Shown here piece by piece: positions 34,334-45,600 of a stretch of 64,000 nucleotides of DNA. Below the pieces are notes generated by a model that searched no databases, was not told the DNA's origin, and saw only the letters and a list, made by a program, of their open reading frames with translations. The DNA comes from Methanohalophilus sp. RSK (lineage in GTDB: Archaea > Halobacteriota > Methanosarcinia > Methanosarcinales > Methanosarcinaceae), in the NCBI RefSeq assembly GCF_003722075.1, contig NZ_RDSK01000017.1, positions 1 to 64,000 of the forward strand. Reading direction: 5' to 3'. The translations under genes and the position numbers were made by a program. Every line of letters starts with the position of its first letter. Position 1 is the first letter of the stretch.

Positions 34334-36562
34334 TTATTCATAAGATTCCAGAAATTCTTTCAACTTACGTGGATTCCTACCAGAAATAATTAACAACCAT
34401 CTATGGTTGGGCAAATCCACCATTTTTATATTTTCATGAATGTTTTGTTTTTCATGAGCCTCTCTTAACAATTTCAACCACATACTATCAGATATAAATC
34501 CATGGATGCCATCCAGCAAATCAATTAATTTTTGTTTTGGTTCTTCAGAGATAGATTGTACAATATATCTCATATTAATGGTACCAAAATCATTGGAAAT
34601 GATTTTCTTATTTTTAAAATAGTAATCATAAGCAAATTTTTCTGATTGTTTCTCAAGTTTCAGAATTTCAGGATTATTGGGATCATACATTTGGGCATCG
34701 ATTCCCATTTTGGTCGTAATGTCATATATCCAGGCCAAATCATTTAGATAACTAAATGAGTCTTCAGAATCAATGAATGTATGGGGCAAAGCAACAAAAT
34801 GGTGGAATATTGGTTTTTTACCTGGGCTCTTTCTTAAGATTCTGCCCATTCTTTGCACAAGCTGAAGTTCAGTTTTTGCTGAAGAGACATTTATTCCTAC
34901 ATCTGCATCAGGAATATCAATTCCCTCGTCCAGTATTTTTGGAGCTATTAATACACCTTCTGAACAATTCCTAAATTCACGCATTGAGTTTTCTTTTTGT
35001 CGTTCATTTAAATCCGAATGCACAATATATGCATTAATATCACCGTTTAGTGCTTTGTATATATTTTCACATGTATCAATATTCATAGCAAAAAGAACAC
35101 ACTTCTTTTTTGATCCTACATTTTTAGCAAGCTTTATCGCGTTTTCAATTTTAGGAGAAGATTTGTGAATAATTGGTCGTCTTTTGAATATAAGGCCTTG
35201 TAGTTTAAGCCACTCTTCAGGAATTCTTTTTCCATTGTAGTTACATTTCTTAACTAATGAAATGAAATCAGATATACTATCAAAACGAGAAAATTTGCCT
35301 TCTGACAATTCACGAATTCTTTTAGAAGAAGTTGAATTAATGTAATCAAACATATTAATTATCTTTTTAGAAATGTCCTTGAACTCTCTGTCTTCAATAG
35401 GAGCTAGATATGTCTTATGAATAAATAATTTGAATTCTGGAATCACTCCTTTTTTGCAAGCATCGGATAAACCAAATTTAAAACACGTTTTACCGATATG
35501 AGAATACAGTACATTTTTACCTTCGCCTTTTCCTGTAATCGTTGCTGATAATCCCATTTTCCATTTACATGGTACATTTAAAGCTTCACGGTATTCCTTA
35601 CCAGCGCCATGGTGTACTTCATCAACAATCAATAAATCGGTTTCATAAAGATGAGGATATTTATATACTGTTTGAAGTGTATTAAATTCAATTCTGAAAT
35701 TACCTTCACGGAATAATGAAGAATTGTAGTCTAGATCAGGATCTGCAACTATACCTAATTTATCGATTGCTTCTCTCCTCCATTGATTCAATATTGCTCT
35801 TGAATGAGTAAGCACAAGTACCCTCAGATTATCATTAAATTGTGCAAGATGGCTGATTGCTGCCAGTCCAATTACTGTTTTTCCAGTAGCAGTCGCCATT
35901 TCCAATATTCCTTTTTTATCTGCTTTCAACCATTCTTCAAGAGCCATTATCTGATGAGGCCACATATTCAAATGCATGAATGGTTTGTTAGCAAGATATT
36001 TGAGTTGGGATTCAGGCAATAACAACTTATCAAAAAAATCATATAATTTTTTATTTGCATTTAATACAGCAAATAAATCAATTGAAAAGAATAAACTATT
36101 GAGTGGAAAACGACCCAATACATCTCTTATAACAGAATAATCCAATGATATTATGTTTGAAATTTTTTTAAATAAATATGTTGTTTCTGTATTCGAAAAT
36201 GATTGATTTAAAAAAATTAACGCATAATTAAATTGTGAAATGTCATCCAGTATTTTATCACTAATAGTGTCATCGATTCTCTCTTTAATTACATTTTGCA
36301 AATTTGTGAATGTGAAATATTCCAATTCCTGGTAATTTCTTTTATTGTATGGATCAAGGCGAAAAAAGAATCTATTGTTATCAGGATCCAATTTTAAATT
36401 ATAATAAGTCAAAAGTTCTTCATCTGCAATACCCAAGGCTTCAGCTACAGTATTTTTATTAGTGTTTAATACGTTGTTATAAAAATACTCGTAGGTGTAA
36501 GTTTCAGGATTTCTAAAGTAATCTCTTTCATAGGGTTTTACAGCAGGCATGTCTACATTCAC
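34334..36562 (-). CDS. SF2 DEAD/DEAH-type helicase, restriction-like
   Basis: A 742-residue protein. An N-terminal domain of about 200 residues of unknown fold precedes the helicase core: Walker A ATATGKT (about 220-226), DEVHHG box (about 312), SATITG, and the C-terminal motif QRMGRILRKSPGKK, as in type III restriction subunits and related defence helicases. No PD-(D/E)XK or PLD nuclease motif is visible. The gene is AT-rich and diverges from brxB across a 381-bp spacer. It may be a defence partner of the BREX locus or an independent module. Start ATG 36562; ATG 36550 is possible. Confidence 0.85.
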   Translation of the reverse strand: MNVDMPAVKPYERDYFRNPETYTYEYFYNNVLNTNKNTVAEALGIADEELLTYYNLKLDPDNNRFFFRLDPYNKRNYQELEYFTFTNLQNVIKERIDDTISDKILDDISQFNYALIFLNQSFSNTETTYLFKKISNIISLDYSVIRDVLGRFPLNSLFFSIDLFAVLNANKKLYDFFDKLLLPESQLKYLANKPFMHLNMWPHQIMALEEWLKADKKGILEMATATGKTVIGLAAISHLAQFNDNLRVLVLTHSRAILNQWRREAIDKLGIVADPDLDYNSSLFREGNFRIEFNTLQTVYKYPHLYETDLLIVDEVHHGAGKEYREALNVPCKWKMGLSATITGKGEGKNVLYSHIGKTCFKFGLSDACKKGVIPEFKLFIHKTYLAPIEDREFKDISKKIINMFDYINSTSSKRIRELSEGKFSRFDSISDFISLVKKCNYNGKRIPEEWLKLQGLIFKRRPIIHKSSPKIENAIKLAKNVGSKKKCVLFAMNIDTCENIYKALNGDINAYIVHSDLNERQKENSMREFRNCSEGVLIAPKILDEGIDIPDADVGINVSSAKTELQLVQRMGRILRKSPGKKPIFHHFVALPHTFIDSEDSFSYLNDLAWIYDITTKMGIDAQMYDPNNPEILKLEKQSEKFAYDYYFKNKKIISNDFGTINMRYIVQSISEEPKQKLIDLLDGIHGFISDSMWLKLLREAHEKQNIHENIKMVDLPNHRWLLIISGRNPRKLKEFLESYE

Positions 36563-36943
36563 TCAAAATTTCGATGGTAATGCATAAAGATTAACTTCAA
36601 TATAATATTTGTCATTTATTTTAGGATTATTATTGTTATTTTAAGCGTGAATTTAGAAATAGGAACTACGTAAAATTACGTACGTTTGTTTATTGTATGC
36701 ATGTCTTATCTTATTTTTAGTCTTACGATGTAATTATGGAGATATATTATTATATTGTTATATTGTGAGATTGGTGTACATATCCGAAAGAGATTTCCTG
36801 ATATTTTGACACTGCAATAAAATATAACTATTACCATTATATACTATCATAAGTAAATAAAATATCCAAGGTCTGTTAATACAAAATAGACAATCTTAAC
36901 AATTAGAAAAACACCTATACACCATAAAAAATATTCAATAACC
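36563..36943. other. Divergent promoter region between SF2 helicase and BREX operon
   Basis: Very AT-rich, without a gene. ATTATATACT at 36836-36845 is a TATA candidate for brxB about 100 bp upstream of its ATG. No brxA-like frame is found here. Confidence 0.45.
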
Positions 36944-37528
36944 ATGACCATCGAAGAACGCCTAGATGCACTTGAAGAAACCATCCAGAGTGAGGAGTTT
37001 CTACAAGGTAGAGGATTGGGGAATGAAGTCCCTTTTTGGATATTTGATTATCCACCAGAGAAAGAACTGCTTATACGTTCCAGGATTCCTAAATTAAAAG
37101 AGAATTTAAAACTTAAATCAGTAAATATCCTGGAAATTGATCTGTATGAACTGTGTCTTGAAATTGTCACAGTTATAGTTCCTATGCAAAGAATTCTTCA
37201 ATTTGAATCTGACAATGGATCTGACAAGTTGTTTGAAAAATTAAGATTGATGCTTGATCCTGAGGACATCCAGAGAACCATCAAGAAAAAAATCGATGAT
37301 TTTGGTGATGTGAATATAATTATCGTCACAGGGGTGGGCAAAGCCTGGCCTCTTGTAAGGTCGCATTCAATTCTGAACAATTTACAACCAGTTGTGGATG
37401 TTATGCCTCTGATATTGTTTTATCCCGGAAAATACAGCGGACTGGATTTAAGCTTATTCGGTAAGTTCAAAGATGGGAACTACTACAGGGCTTTCAGGCT
37501 TGTGGATGACAGTGCTATAGACAGTTGA
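36944..37528 (+). CDS. brxB: BREX protein BrxB (DUF1788)
   Basis: A 194-residue protein of the usual BrxB length, with ERLDALEETI at the start, the conserved VGKAWPLVRSHSILNNLQ segment (about 130-147) and LFYPGKYSGLDLSLFG (about 158-173). BrxB is a core BREX component needed for methylation or exclusion of phage DNA; its biochemical action is not known. It opens the operon and lies 10 bp before brxC. BrxA, usually encoded upstream in type 1, is missing. Confidence 0.9.
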   Translation: MTIEERLDALEETIQSEEFLQGRGLGNEVPFWIFDYPPEKELLIRSRIPKLKENLKLKSVNILEIDLYELCLEIVTVIVPMQRILQFESDNGSDKLFEKLRLMLDPEDIQRTIKKKIDDFGDVNIIIVTGVGKAWPLVRSHSILNNLQPVVDVMPLILFYPGKYSGLDLSLFGKFKDGNYYRAFRLVDDSAIDS

Positions 37529-37538
37529 GGGTGGGAAT

Positions 37539-40500
37539 ATGACTAATGATATTATGATACAGGATCTTTTTGAAAAGGACATAAAAAGGGATATAAAGGG
37601 AGTTATCAAGGTCGATCAGTATGACGAAGATGTTGTCTATACCGAACTTGATGAATATGTAATCACAAGAGAGACATCAAAACACCTGGATGTCTTTTTC
37701 CAGCGCTATTATGATGCAATGCTTACCCCTACAGATAAAATAGGTGTGTGGGTTTCCGGCTTCTTTGGATCCGGTAAATCCCATTTTATCAAAATGCTGT
37801 CTTACCTTCTGGAAAACCGTAATGTGAAAGGTAAAAATGCTCTTAACTTTTTCCAGGAGAAAGTTGAGGACCCGTCAATCTACAGCAATATTGAAAATTC
37901 CGTTAATTTTGGCACCAAAGATGTAATACTTTTCAATATTGATTCTAAAGCCAGTACAATCCATGCAGATTCGGAACCGATAGTCAATATATTAATGCGA
38001 GCTTTTAATGAAAAACGCGGTTTCTATGGGAAGGTATTCTGGATAGCAGAGCTTGAAGAGGATCTGACTGAAAAAGGATTGTATGAGCAGTTCAAACTTG
38101 AATTCCAGAAGATTGCAGGGAGTCCCTGGGAAGAGAGACGGAAGTCATATAGTTTTGAGCAGGATCTTATTGTCGATGCCCTGGTTGCTTGTAATTATCA
38201 AAGCAGGGAATCATTGAAGATTCTCTTTAAAAATGATGGGGCGAACTATCATCTGGATGTAGAGACGTTTGCCCAAAAGATTAAGAAATACTGTGAATCC
38301 CGGGGGAAGGACCACCAGGTTATTTTCCTGATCGATGAGATCGGGCAATATATTGGTGAAAATAGTAAAATGATGCTGAATCTGCAGACGATTGCGGAGG
38401 AGTTGGGCACAAAACTGGCAGGAAAGGCGTGGCTGATGGTTACTGCCCAGGCGGATATTGATGCTATTACAGAAGACCGCGTTAAAGGTTATGATTTCTC
38501 AAAGATCCAGGGGCGATTCGATACCAGGTTGAGTCTTTCCAGTGCCAACGTGGATGAGGTTATCAAGAAGAGAATACTTGCCAAAAAGCAAGAACATAAT
38601 GCAACTCTTGCCGCCTTTTTTGCTGAGAAGAGATATGAACTTAAGAACCTGCTGGCTTTTTCCAAAGATTGTGCTGAAATGAAATTCTATAATGGAGAAG
38701 AGGATTTCATTGATGTGTACCCTTACGTACCTTACCAGTTCTTTGTCCTGCAGAAGGTGTTTGAGAGAATCAGAAGAAGTGGTTTTACAGGTAAACACCT
38801 GGCCAAAGGCGAACGTTCAATGCTTAATGCTTTCAAAGAGGCGACTGAAAAGTATGCTGAAGAGAATCTGGGCAGGCTTATTCCGTTCTATTCTTTCTAT
38901 GATACTGTGGAGGGTTTCCTGGACCCCATTATCAAGTCTACGATCACCCAGGCTCAGGACAATTCAGAGTTAGAGGAGTTTGACAATCAGATTCTAAAGT
39001 TGCTGTTTTTGATAAGAAATGTACAGGAAGTGGTTCCAAATCTGGACAATCTGGTCGTACTTTCAGTAAGTTCTGTCGATGAGGACAAGTTGGAATTAAA
39101 GAAAAAGGTGGATGACTCCCTTAAAAGGTTGGAAAAACAGACCCTTATCAGTAAGTCTGGAGATAGGTATCATTTCCTGACCAATGAAGAACAGGAGATA
39201 AACAGGGAAATCAAGAATACTGAAGTTGAGAATTACCGTATTCTGGATACCATTTATACGTATGTTTTCGGCGATTCCAGCGAGGTATGTCCTGCCAGGT
39301 ATAAGGATTACAAGTTCAACAGAGCAGTTGATGAAAAGTACAAATCTGCTGGCGCTGACCTGTCTGTCAAGTTCCTGACACCTCTTTCAGATGAATTATA
39401 TGATAAAAGTGATCAACAATCCCTGTCCGGAGATGTGTTGAGCAATGTGGATTCCAAGGATACTTTATTATTTGTTTTCCCGCAGGATAGTAAAGTAGTT
39501 GATTTGGTTCGCAACCATCTGAAGATAGAGAAATATCTGCGTCAAAACACTTCAAATTCTGGCATAAAAGAGATCAATGAAATACTGAGTTCCAAGGATA
39601 AGGATAAGGATAAATTGATTGATGAGGCTAAAAGGGAAGTATTTGAAAGTGCGAAGAATGCACGCGTTTTTGTTGATGGGAAAGAAGTCAGCAGTATTGA
39701 AAAGAAGAACCCTAAGGAGAGGGTTAAGGATGGGCTCGATATCCTTTCCCAGAATGTTTACAGCAAGGCTTCCTATGTGACCTATGACTATGAGTCGGAC
39801 AGAGATGTTTTGCGAGTATTGAAATCAGATGACCTGGAAAAATTCGGAGCCGGGACTTCTGATACAAACAAGAATGCTCTGGCGGAATTGCGTGATTATA
39901 TAAATATCAGGCATCAGAAGAATGATAAACTGGTTTTGAAGGACATCAAAGAGAGGTTTTCGAGCAAACCATATGGCTGGAAGGATATGACCATTGCCGG
40001 GCTTGTTGCCACTCTTTTTGCCAATGAGGAAATCAAACTCTCCTACCAGAAAACTGCTTTGATCCTTAAATCCGAGAATGCCGATGAGATTGCCCGCTAT
40101 CTGACCAAGAGGGAAGATGCTGACAGGATAGTTGTAAAGATCCGGGAAAAGTCCAATAAGGAGACAATAAAGGCTGTCAGGGATGTATTGAATGATGTGT
40201 TTGACAGGACGGCAATCCCTGAAAAAGAGAATGATCTTTTTGAATATACAAAGCAGGTTTTCAGCGAGAAAAGGGATGCTGCAGAAAAATATGCTGGACG
40301 TTATCAAGAAGTAGAAGTTTATCCGGGCAGAGAAGAGATCAGGGCTTACAGTGATTTCCTGAAGGAGATAAATCAGATAAATGATCCTTCTGATTTCTTG
40401 CAGGAGGTTGCCGATAAGAAGGATGAATTGGTGAGACTGAGCGAAGAAGCCAGACCTGCAATCAGTTTCTTTGAAAGCCAGATGGTTGATATTTTCAGTA

Positions 40501-41102
40501 AGATGTACAAGAGAGCAGATAATTATGAGCGAAATCTGCAGTTTCTCGATGCAGATATGCAGGATAATGTGCGGACTGTAAAAGAAATCCTGAAAATGGA
40601 CAAACCCTATGGACGTATCAAGGAACTACCCCAGCTGGGAAGCAAAATTGATGAGGCTCTGCAGCAGAGTCTTGATACTCTAAAGGAAGAGGCATACGAG
40701 AAGCTGGATAGCCGCAGGACAGAAGTTGCCCGGGACATCGATTCTTATGGAATCCTGGAAGAGGATTTCAAAGACCGCATTTTGCAGCGCTTTGACAATC
40801 TAAGGGACAGGATTGCAACATGTGAGGAATGTGTCTATGCAAAGAGCCTGAATGATTCTATTGATGATTTGTACGAGGATGTTAGTGGTGAGATTATCAG
40901 ACAAGTACAGATAATCCGGGAAAAAAATGTTGATGATGGTGGAGAAGAACAACCTCGTGTGAAGCCTACAAAGGTTGTTAAAGCATCGGAATTTACAAGC
41001 CAAAAGAAAATCGAGACCGAAGAAGACCTTGAAGAATATCTGGATTATATTCGCCAGCAACTGAAGAAATTGCTTGAAGAAAATAAAATCACAGTTATTT
41101 GA
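37539..41102 (+). CDS. brxC: BREX ATPase BrxC
   Basis: A 1187-residue P-loop protein, normal for BrxC/PglY. Walker A SGFFGSGKSH (about 73-82), Walker B VIFLIDEIGQ (about 260-269), then long helical and coiled segments to an acidic, Lys-rich C-terminus. BrxC is required for both host methylation and phage block and forms a complex with the other Brx proteins. Base composition is close to the core genes, unlike the AT-rich neighbours. Confidence 0.93.
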   Translation: MTNDIMIQDLFEKDIKRDIKGVIKVDQYDEDVVYTELDEYVITRETSKHLDVFFQRYYDAMLTPTDKIGVWVSGFFGSGKSHFIKMLSYLLENRNVKGKNALNFFQEKVEDPSIYSNIENSVNFGTKDVILFNIDSKASTIHADSEPIVNILMRAFNEKRGFYGKVFWIAELEEDLTEKGLYEQFKLEFQKIAGSPWEERRKSYSFEQDLIVDALVACNYQSRESLKILFKNDGANYHLDVETFAQKIKKYCESRGKDHQVIFLIDEIGQYIGENSKMMLNLQTIAEELGTKLAGKAWLMVTAQADIDAITEDRVKGYDFSKIQGRFDTRLSLSSANVDEVIKKRILAKKQEHNATLAAFFAEKRYELKNLLAFSKDCAEMKFYNGEEDFIDVYPYVPYQFFVLQKVFERIRRSGFTGKHLAKGERSMLNAFKEATEKYAEENLGRLIPFYSFYDTVEGFLDPIIKSTITQAQDNSELEEFDNQILKLLFLIRNVQEVVPNLDNLVVLSVSSVDEDKLELKKKVDDSLKRLEKQTLISKSGDRYHFLTNEEQEINREIKNTEVENYRILDTIYTYVFGDSSEVCPARYKDYKFNRAVDEKYKSAGADLSVKFLTPLSDELYDKSDQQSLSGDVLSNVDSKDTLLFVFPQDSKVVDLVRNHLKIEKYLRQNTSNSGIKEINEILSSKDKDKDKLIDEAKREVFESAKNARVFVDGKEVSSIEKKNPKERVKDGLDILSQNVYSKASYVTYDYESDRDVLRVLKSDDLEKFGAGTSDTNKNALAELRDYINIRHQKNDKLVLKDIKERFSSKPYGWKDMTIAGLVATLFANEEIKLSYQKTALILKSENADEIARYLTKREDADRIVVKIREKSNKETIKAVRDVLNDVFDRTAIPEKENDLFEYTKQVFSEKRDAAEKYAGRYQEVEVYPGREEIRAYSDFLKEINQINDPSDFLQEVADKKDELVRLSEEARPAISFFESQMVDIFSKMYKRADNYERNLQFLDADMQDNVRTVKEILKMDKPYGRIKELPQLGSKIDEALQQSLDTLKEEAYEKLDSRRTEVARDIDSYGILEEDFKDRILQRFDNLRDRIATCEECVYAKSLNDSIDDLYEDVSGEIIRQVQIIREKNVDDGGEEQPRVKPTKVVKASEFTSQKKIETEEDLEEYLDYIRQQLKKLLEENKITVI

Positions 41103-41144
41103 TAAAGAGACGAATATAGGAATGTGATTTACAGGATGGAATTT

Positions 41145-42614
41145 ATGCGGTTGGCGATATCTGAAATTGTTAAATTGCCTGAGGGCAAGACACTGGAATT
41201 TAAGCGTGATGTGTCTTCTCCAAAAAATATACTGAAGTCGCTAGTAGCATTTGCCAATACTGCAGGAGGGAGCCTGTTCATTGGTGTTGAGGATGGGACA
41301 AAGGAGATAATAGGAGTCTCGAACCCGCTTGACGAGGAAGAGCGGCTTTGCAGTCTCATTGCTGACAGTATTTCGCCCAGGCTTGTTCCAAATGTCGAGT
41401 TAATGACAGTTGAAGGTAAAACCGTGCTGGGTGTTGAGGTATATCCCAGTGGTTCACGTCCTCACTGGATCAGTAGAGAGGGTCATATCGACGGGGTTTA
41501 TGTAAGGCTTGGTTCCACTAACAGAAAAGCTGATAGGGAACTTATAGGTGAACTTCAGAGAAGTGCTTCAGGTATCTCTTTTAATGAGATGCCGATGCCT
41601 GATCTGTCTCCTGATGAACTTGATATCGATGTTGCTAAAAAGCGCTTTAAGGGAGTACGGGAACTAAGCGAAGAGGAGTTGATAACGCTCAAGCTCCTGG
41701 TCAGGGAGCAGGGCAGGCTGGTTCCAAGCACAGGTGCAATGCTTCTCTTTGGAAAACAGAGGGATTTCCATTTCCCTGATGCATGGATACAGTGCGGGCG
41801 CTTCAAGGGAAAGGATAAGGCATACATTTTCGACCATACTGAGATCCATGAAGATCTGCCGGGCTCTGTTGATTCCGTAATGCTCTTTTTGAAAAAGCAT
41901 GCTTTCAGAGGCGCTGATTTCTCAGATATCCGGCGCAAGGATGTGTGGAGCATTCCTCTTACGATACTGCGTGAGGCTCTTATCAATGCCATCGTGCATG
42001 CCGATTATTCCCAGAAGGGGGCACCTATCAGAGTGTCCTTCTTTGATGACAGAATAGAGATAGAAAATCCCGGCATACTCCTCCCGGGTATGACCATTGA
42101 AGATGTCAAGCAGGGTGTATCAAGGATCAGGAATCGTGTTATTGCCAGAGTCTTCAGGGAACTTGACCTGATAGAACAGTGGGGTAGTGGTTTCCGCCGT
42201 ATCCTGAAGGACGCTGAAGAACTCGGGCTACCCCAGCCGGATATAATCGAGATAGGTATGAGAGTGAGGTTTATTGTCTACCTGGCAGATTCCATTGCGG
42301 TATCCACAGAGGGCCATGTCGGTAAAGAAGAAACCCCGTCCCGATCAGGCAAACAAGTAACCGAACAAGTAACCGAACAAGTAAGATCTTTAGTTATCTG
42401 CCTTGAAGATAAGGCATTAGGAAGGAAAAAAGTAATGCAACGTGTCGGTATAAGTAGTCGTTCGACGTTTGTTTATGATTACCTCCAGCCCGCTATCCAG
42501 TCAGGCCTGGTTGAAATGACACAACCGAATTCACCAAAAAGCCCGACCCAAAAATACTGCCTGACTGCGAAAGGTCGGGAATACCTGCAAGAAGAAAAAG
42601 ATACAAAATTATGA
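41145..42614 (+). CDS. AlbA_2 (Schlafen-type) ATP-binding protein with winged-helix tail, inside BREX
   Basis: Start set at ATG 41145 (AGGATGG upstream); ATG 41136 and GTG 41124 are alternatives. About 489 residues: AlbA_2 domain (LEFKRDVSSPKNILKSLVAFANTAGG... type, about 10-130), an ATP-binding GHKL-like segment (LREALINAIVHADYS about 275-289, GSGFRRIL later), a QVTEQVTEQV linker and a C-terminal winged-helix region (GISSRSTFVYDYLQ). This family is annotated as putative transcription regulator or DNA-binding ATPase and occurs in many defence loci. It lies 42 bp after brxC and 16 bp before pglX, so it is part of the operon. Possible role: operon control or sensing. Confidence 0.85.
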   Translation: MRLAISEIVKLPEGKTLEFKRDVSSPKNILKSLVAFANTAGGSLFIGVEDGTKEIIGVSNPLDEEERLCSLIADSISPRLVPNVELMTVEGKTVLGVEVYPSGSRPHWISREGHIDGVYVRLGSTNRKADRELIGELQRSASGISFNEMPMPDLSPDELDIDVAKKRFKGVRELSEEELITLKLLVREQGRLVPSTGAMLLFGKQRDFHFPDAWIQCGRFKGKDKAYIFDHTEIHEDLPGSVDSVMLFLKKHAFRGADFSDIRRKDVWSIPLTILREALINAIVHADYSQKGAPIRVSFFDDRIEIENPGILLPGMTIEDVKQGVSRIRNRVIARVFRELDLIEQWGSGFRRILKDAEELGLPQPDIIEIGMRVRFIVYLADSIAVSTEGHVGKEETPSRSGKQVTEQVTEQVRSLVICLEDKALGRKKVMQRVGISSRSTFVYDYLQPAIQSGLVEMTQPNSPKSPTQKYCLTAKGREYLQEEKDTKL

Positions 42615-42630
42615 GATTCAAGGTGGTCTA

Positions 42631-45600
42631 ATGGATAAAAACAGTATCATTACATTTTCCAATTCATTAAGAAAGAAACTGAAGCAGGAAGTGGAGGATA
42701 GGGCTACCTTTTGCGGTATCCTGTCGGATAAAGTATTGCCCGTGGATTCAGAACATGCGGATTCCATTGTTATCGGGGGTAAGGTCTACAATAAGAAGAT
42801 CAAGCACCAACGAGAGCGACTTGTAAAGGAAGTAGCCGAGAAGGGTTATGAACAGGTGATGGACGAGGTGACCTATACCTGGTTTAACCGGTTCGTGGCC
42901 CTGAAGTTCATGGAAGTTAATGATTATCTGCCTGTAAAGATATTCTCCTCGTCAGAAAAGGGAAGAGCGGAACCCGAAATACTGACAAAAGCAGCCGACC
43001 TGGATTTTTTGCAACTGGAGCTTGATTATGTGCTGGACCTCAAAGCAGAAGGCAAGGATGAAGAACTCTATCACTACCTGATCCTCAAAATCTGCAATTA
43101 TCTGCATGAGATCATGCCATTCCTGTTTGAGCATATCGAGGATTACACCGAATTGCTCATCCCGGAATACCTGCTCCATACCGATTCGGTCCTTGTGGAA
43201 TTGAATGACATTATTCCTGAAGAGGACTGGCAGGAAGTCGAAATCATCGGCTGGATTTATCAGGATTATGTGGCACCCCGCAAGGAAGAGGTGTTTGCCA
43301 ACCTGAAGAAGAACGTAAAAATAAATAAGGAGAATATTCCTGCAGCGACCCAGTTGTTCACTCCGAAGTGGATTGTCAAGTACATGGTGGAGAATTCCCT
43401 GGCAAGATTGTGGCTGGAATCCAATCCGAATCCCACTCTGCAGGACAAGTTTGAGTATTTCATCGATCAGGAGACCCCTGAACCGGAAGAAAAAGTCTAC
43501 AGCCCTGAAGAAATCACCCTGCTGGACCCGGCGATGGGCTCAGGCCATATTCTGGTCTATGCGTTTGATGTTTTTTATGAGATCTACCGCTCCATGGGTT
43601 ATCTGGACAATGAGATCGCACCCCTGATCCTGAACAAGAACCTCTACGGTCTGGAGATAGATGACCGAGCCACCCAACTTGCAGGATTTGCCCTGATGAT
43701 GCAGGCTCGCAAATACGACCGCAGATTATTCGAAAAAGACATACAGCTCAATCTCTGCTCCATCCAGGAGACCAATAATATAGATTACATCCCTGAGCAG
43801 ATGTATCCAGAACTGCACCGCTTCATCGAATTCTTCGGGGATGCCAAGGAATACGGCTCCATCCTCAAACTTCCCAGGTTCGATTTCGACATGATCGATG
43901 CCGAATACACCCAGTTCAGCAAGAATCCTGCCATAGATACTTTCGGAGATGTCCCAAACAGCCCGGATGCCATCATCAAACAGGCCAAACTGATGAGTAG
44001 TCAGTATGATTGCGTGGTGACAAATCCGCCGTATATGGGTCATAAGGGAATGAATCCGGTTCTCAAGAAGTATGCTAAGGATAATTATCCAGACAGCAAG
44101 TCCGATTTATTTGCTATGTTTATAGAAAGGAATTTCAATTTTACGAAACCTGCGGGCCAACTTGGATTTATGACACCTTATGTATGGATGTTTATTTCAT
44201 CATATGAAAAACTAAGAAATTATTTGATAGAGCAGAAAACTATCACTTCATTGATTCAACTTGAATATTCGGGTTTTGATGGTGCAACAGTGCCAATTTG
44301 TACATTTACAGCTAAAAATACCCATCTTCCTGATTATAAAGGTGGATATGTAAGGCTTTCTGATTTCCGTGGGGCAATAAATCAGGCTCCAAAAGCTATA
44401 GAAGCTATAAAGAATCCAGAATGTGGTTGGTTTTATACCGCCTCAGCCGCCGATTTCAAGAAGATTCCAGGGAGTCCTATTGCTTATTGGGTGAGTGAAA
44501 AAGTGGAGGAAATTTTTAAAATAAATGATAATCTAGAAATTTTTGCAGAGCCAAGGCATGGAATGTCTACTGGAAACAATGACAAAATGCTAAGATTGTG
44601 GCCTGAAATAAATTACAAAGATATAGGAATAGGGAAATTTAGTCATACTCAATTTTTAGAAGAGCAATACAAATTTGTACCTTACAATAAAGGTGGCAGT
44701 AAAAGAAAATGGTATGGCAATAATGATTATGTACTAAGATACGATATGCAAGGAATAAAATTGCTTAAAAGTTTTTCTGGTTTTCGTATAGATAGCAAAA
44801 ACTATTTTTTTCAACCTGGAATTACTTGGAGTTCCTTAAGTAGTGGTAGTTTTAATGCGCGAATATTTGGAAATGGTTTTGTGTTTGACGCAAAAGGACA
44901 ATCTTGTTTTTTGAATGAAGATTATAAAGAAAAAAGATATGAATTATTAGGTTACTTAAATTCATGCATTTCGGATTATCTATTAGAAGTATTATCTCCA
45001 ACACTGGATTTCAATTCAGGCATAATCCGAAAATTGCCAATAAATATTCAAATTTTAGAAAATAATACCATTAATAGCCTAGTTAGTTCATCAATAAACA
45101 TTTGTAACACAGAATGGGATTCTAGGGAAATTTCTTGGGATTTCAATAAAAGTGAATTATTGACTCATAGATCTACAAATAGAATTAAAGATGCTTATGG
45201 AAATTATTGTAGATATTGGGAGAGTGCATTTACCCAACTTCATCGAAACGAAGAAGAATTAAATCGCCAATTTATCAACATATATGATTTAATCAATGAA
45301 ATGAATCCTGATGTCCCCCTTGAAGATATAACTATTCTCAAAGATGAAACACGTATAGAAGATGGGAAACTTGTTTTCAAGAAAGATGTTATTGTGAAAC
45401 AGTTCATCTCCTACGCCGTGGGCTGCATGTTCGGGCGATATTCTCCGCATAAGGAAGGTTTGGTCCTTGCCAATCAGGGTGAAGGGAGGCAGGAATTTAT
45501 GGAGGAAGTACCGGATGCAGAGTTCTTGCCGGATGATGATGGCATCATTCCTATACTGGATGAGGAGTATTTCACCGATGACATTGTGGGCAGGTTCAAG

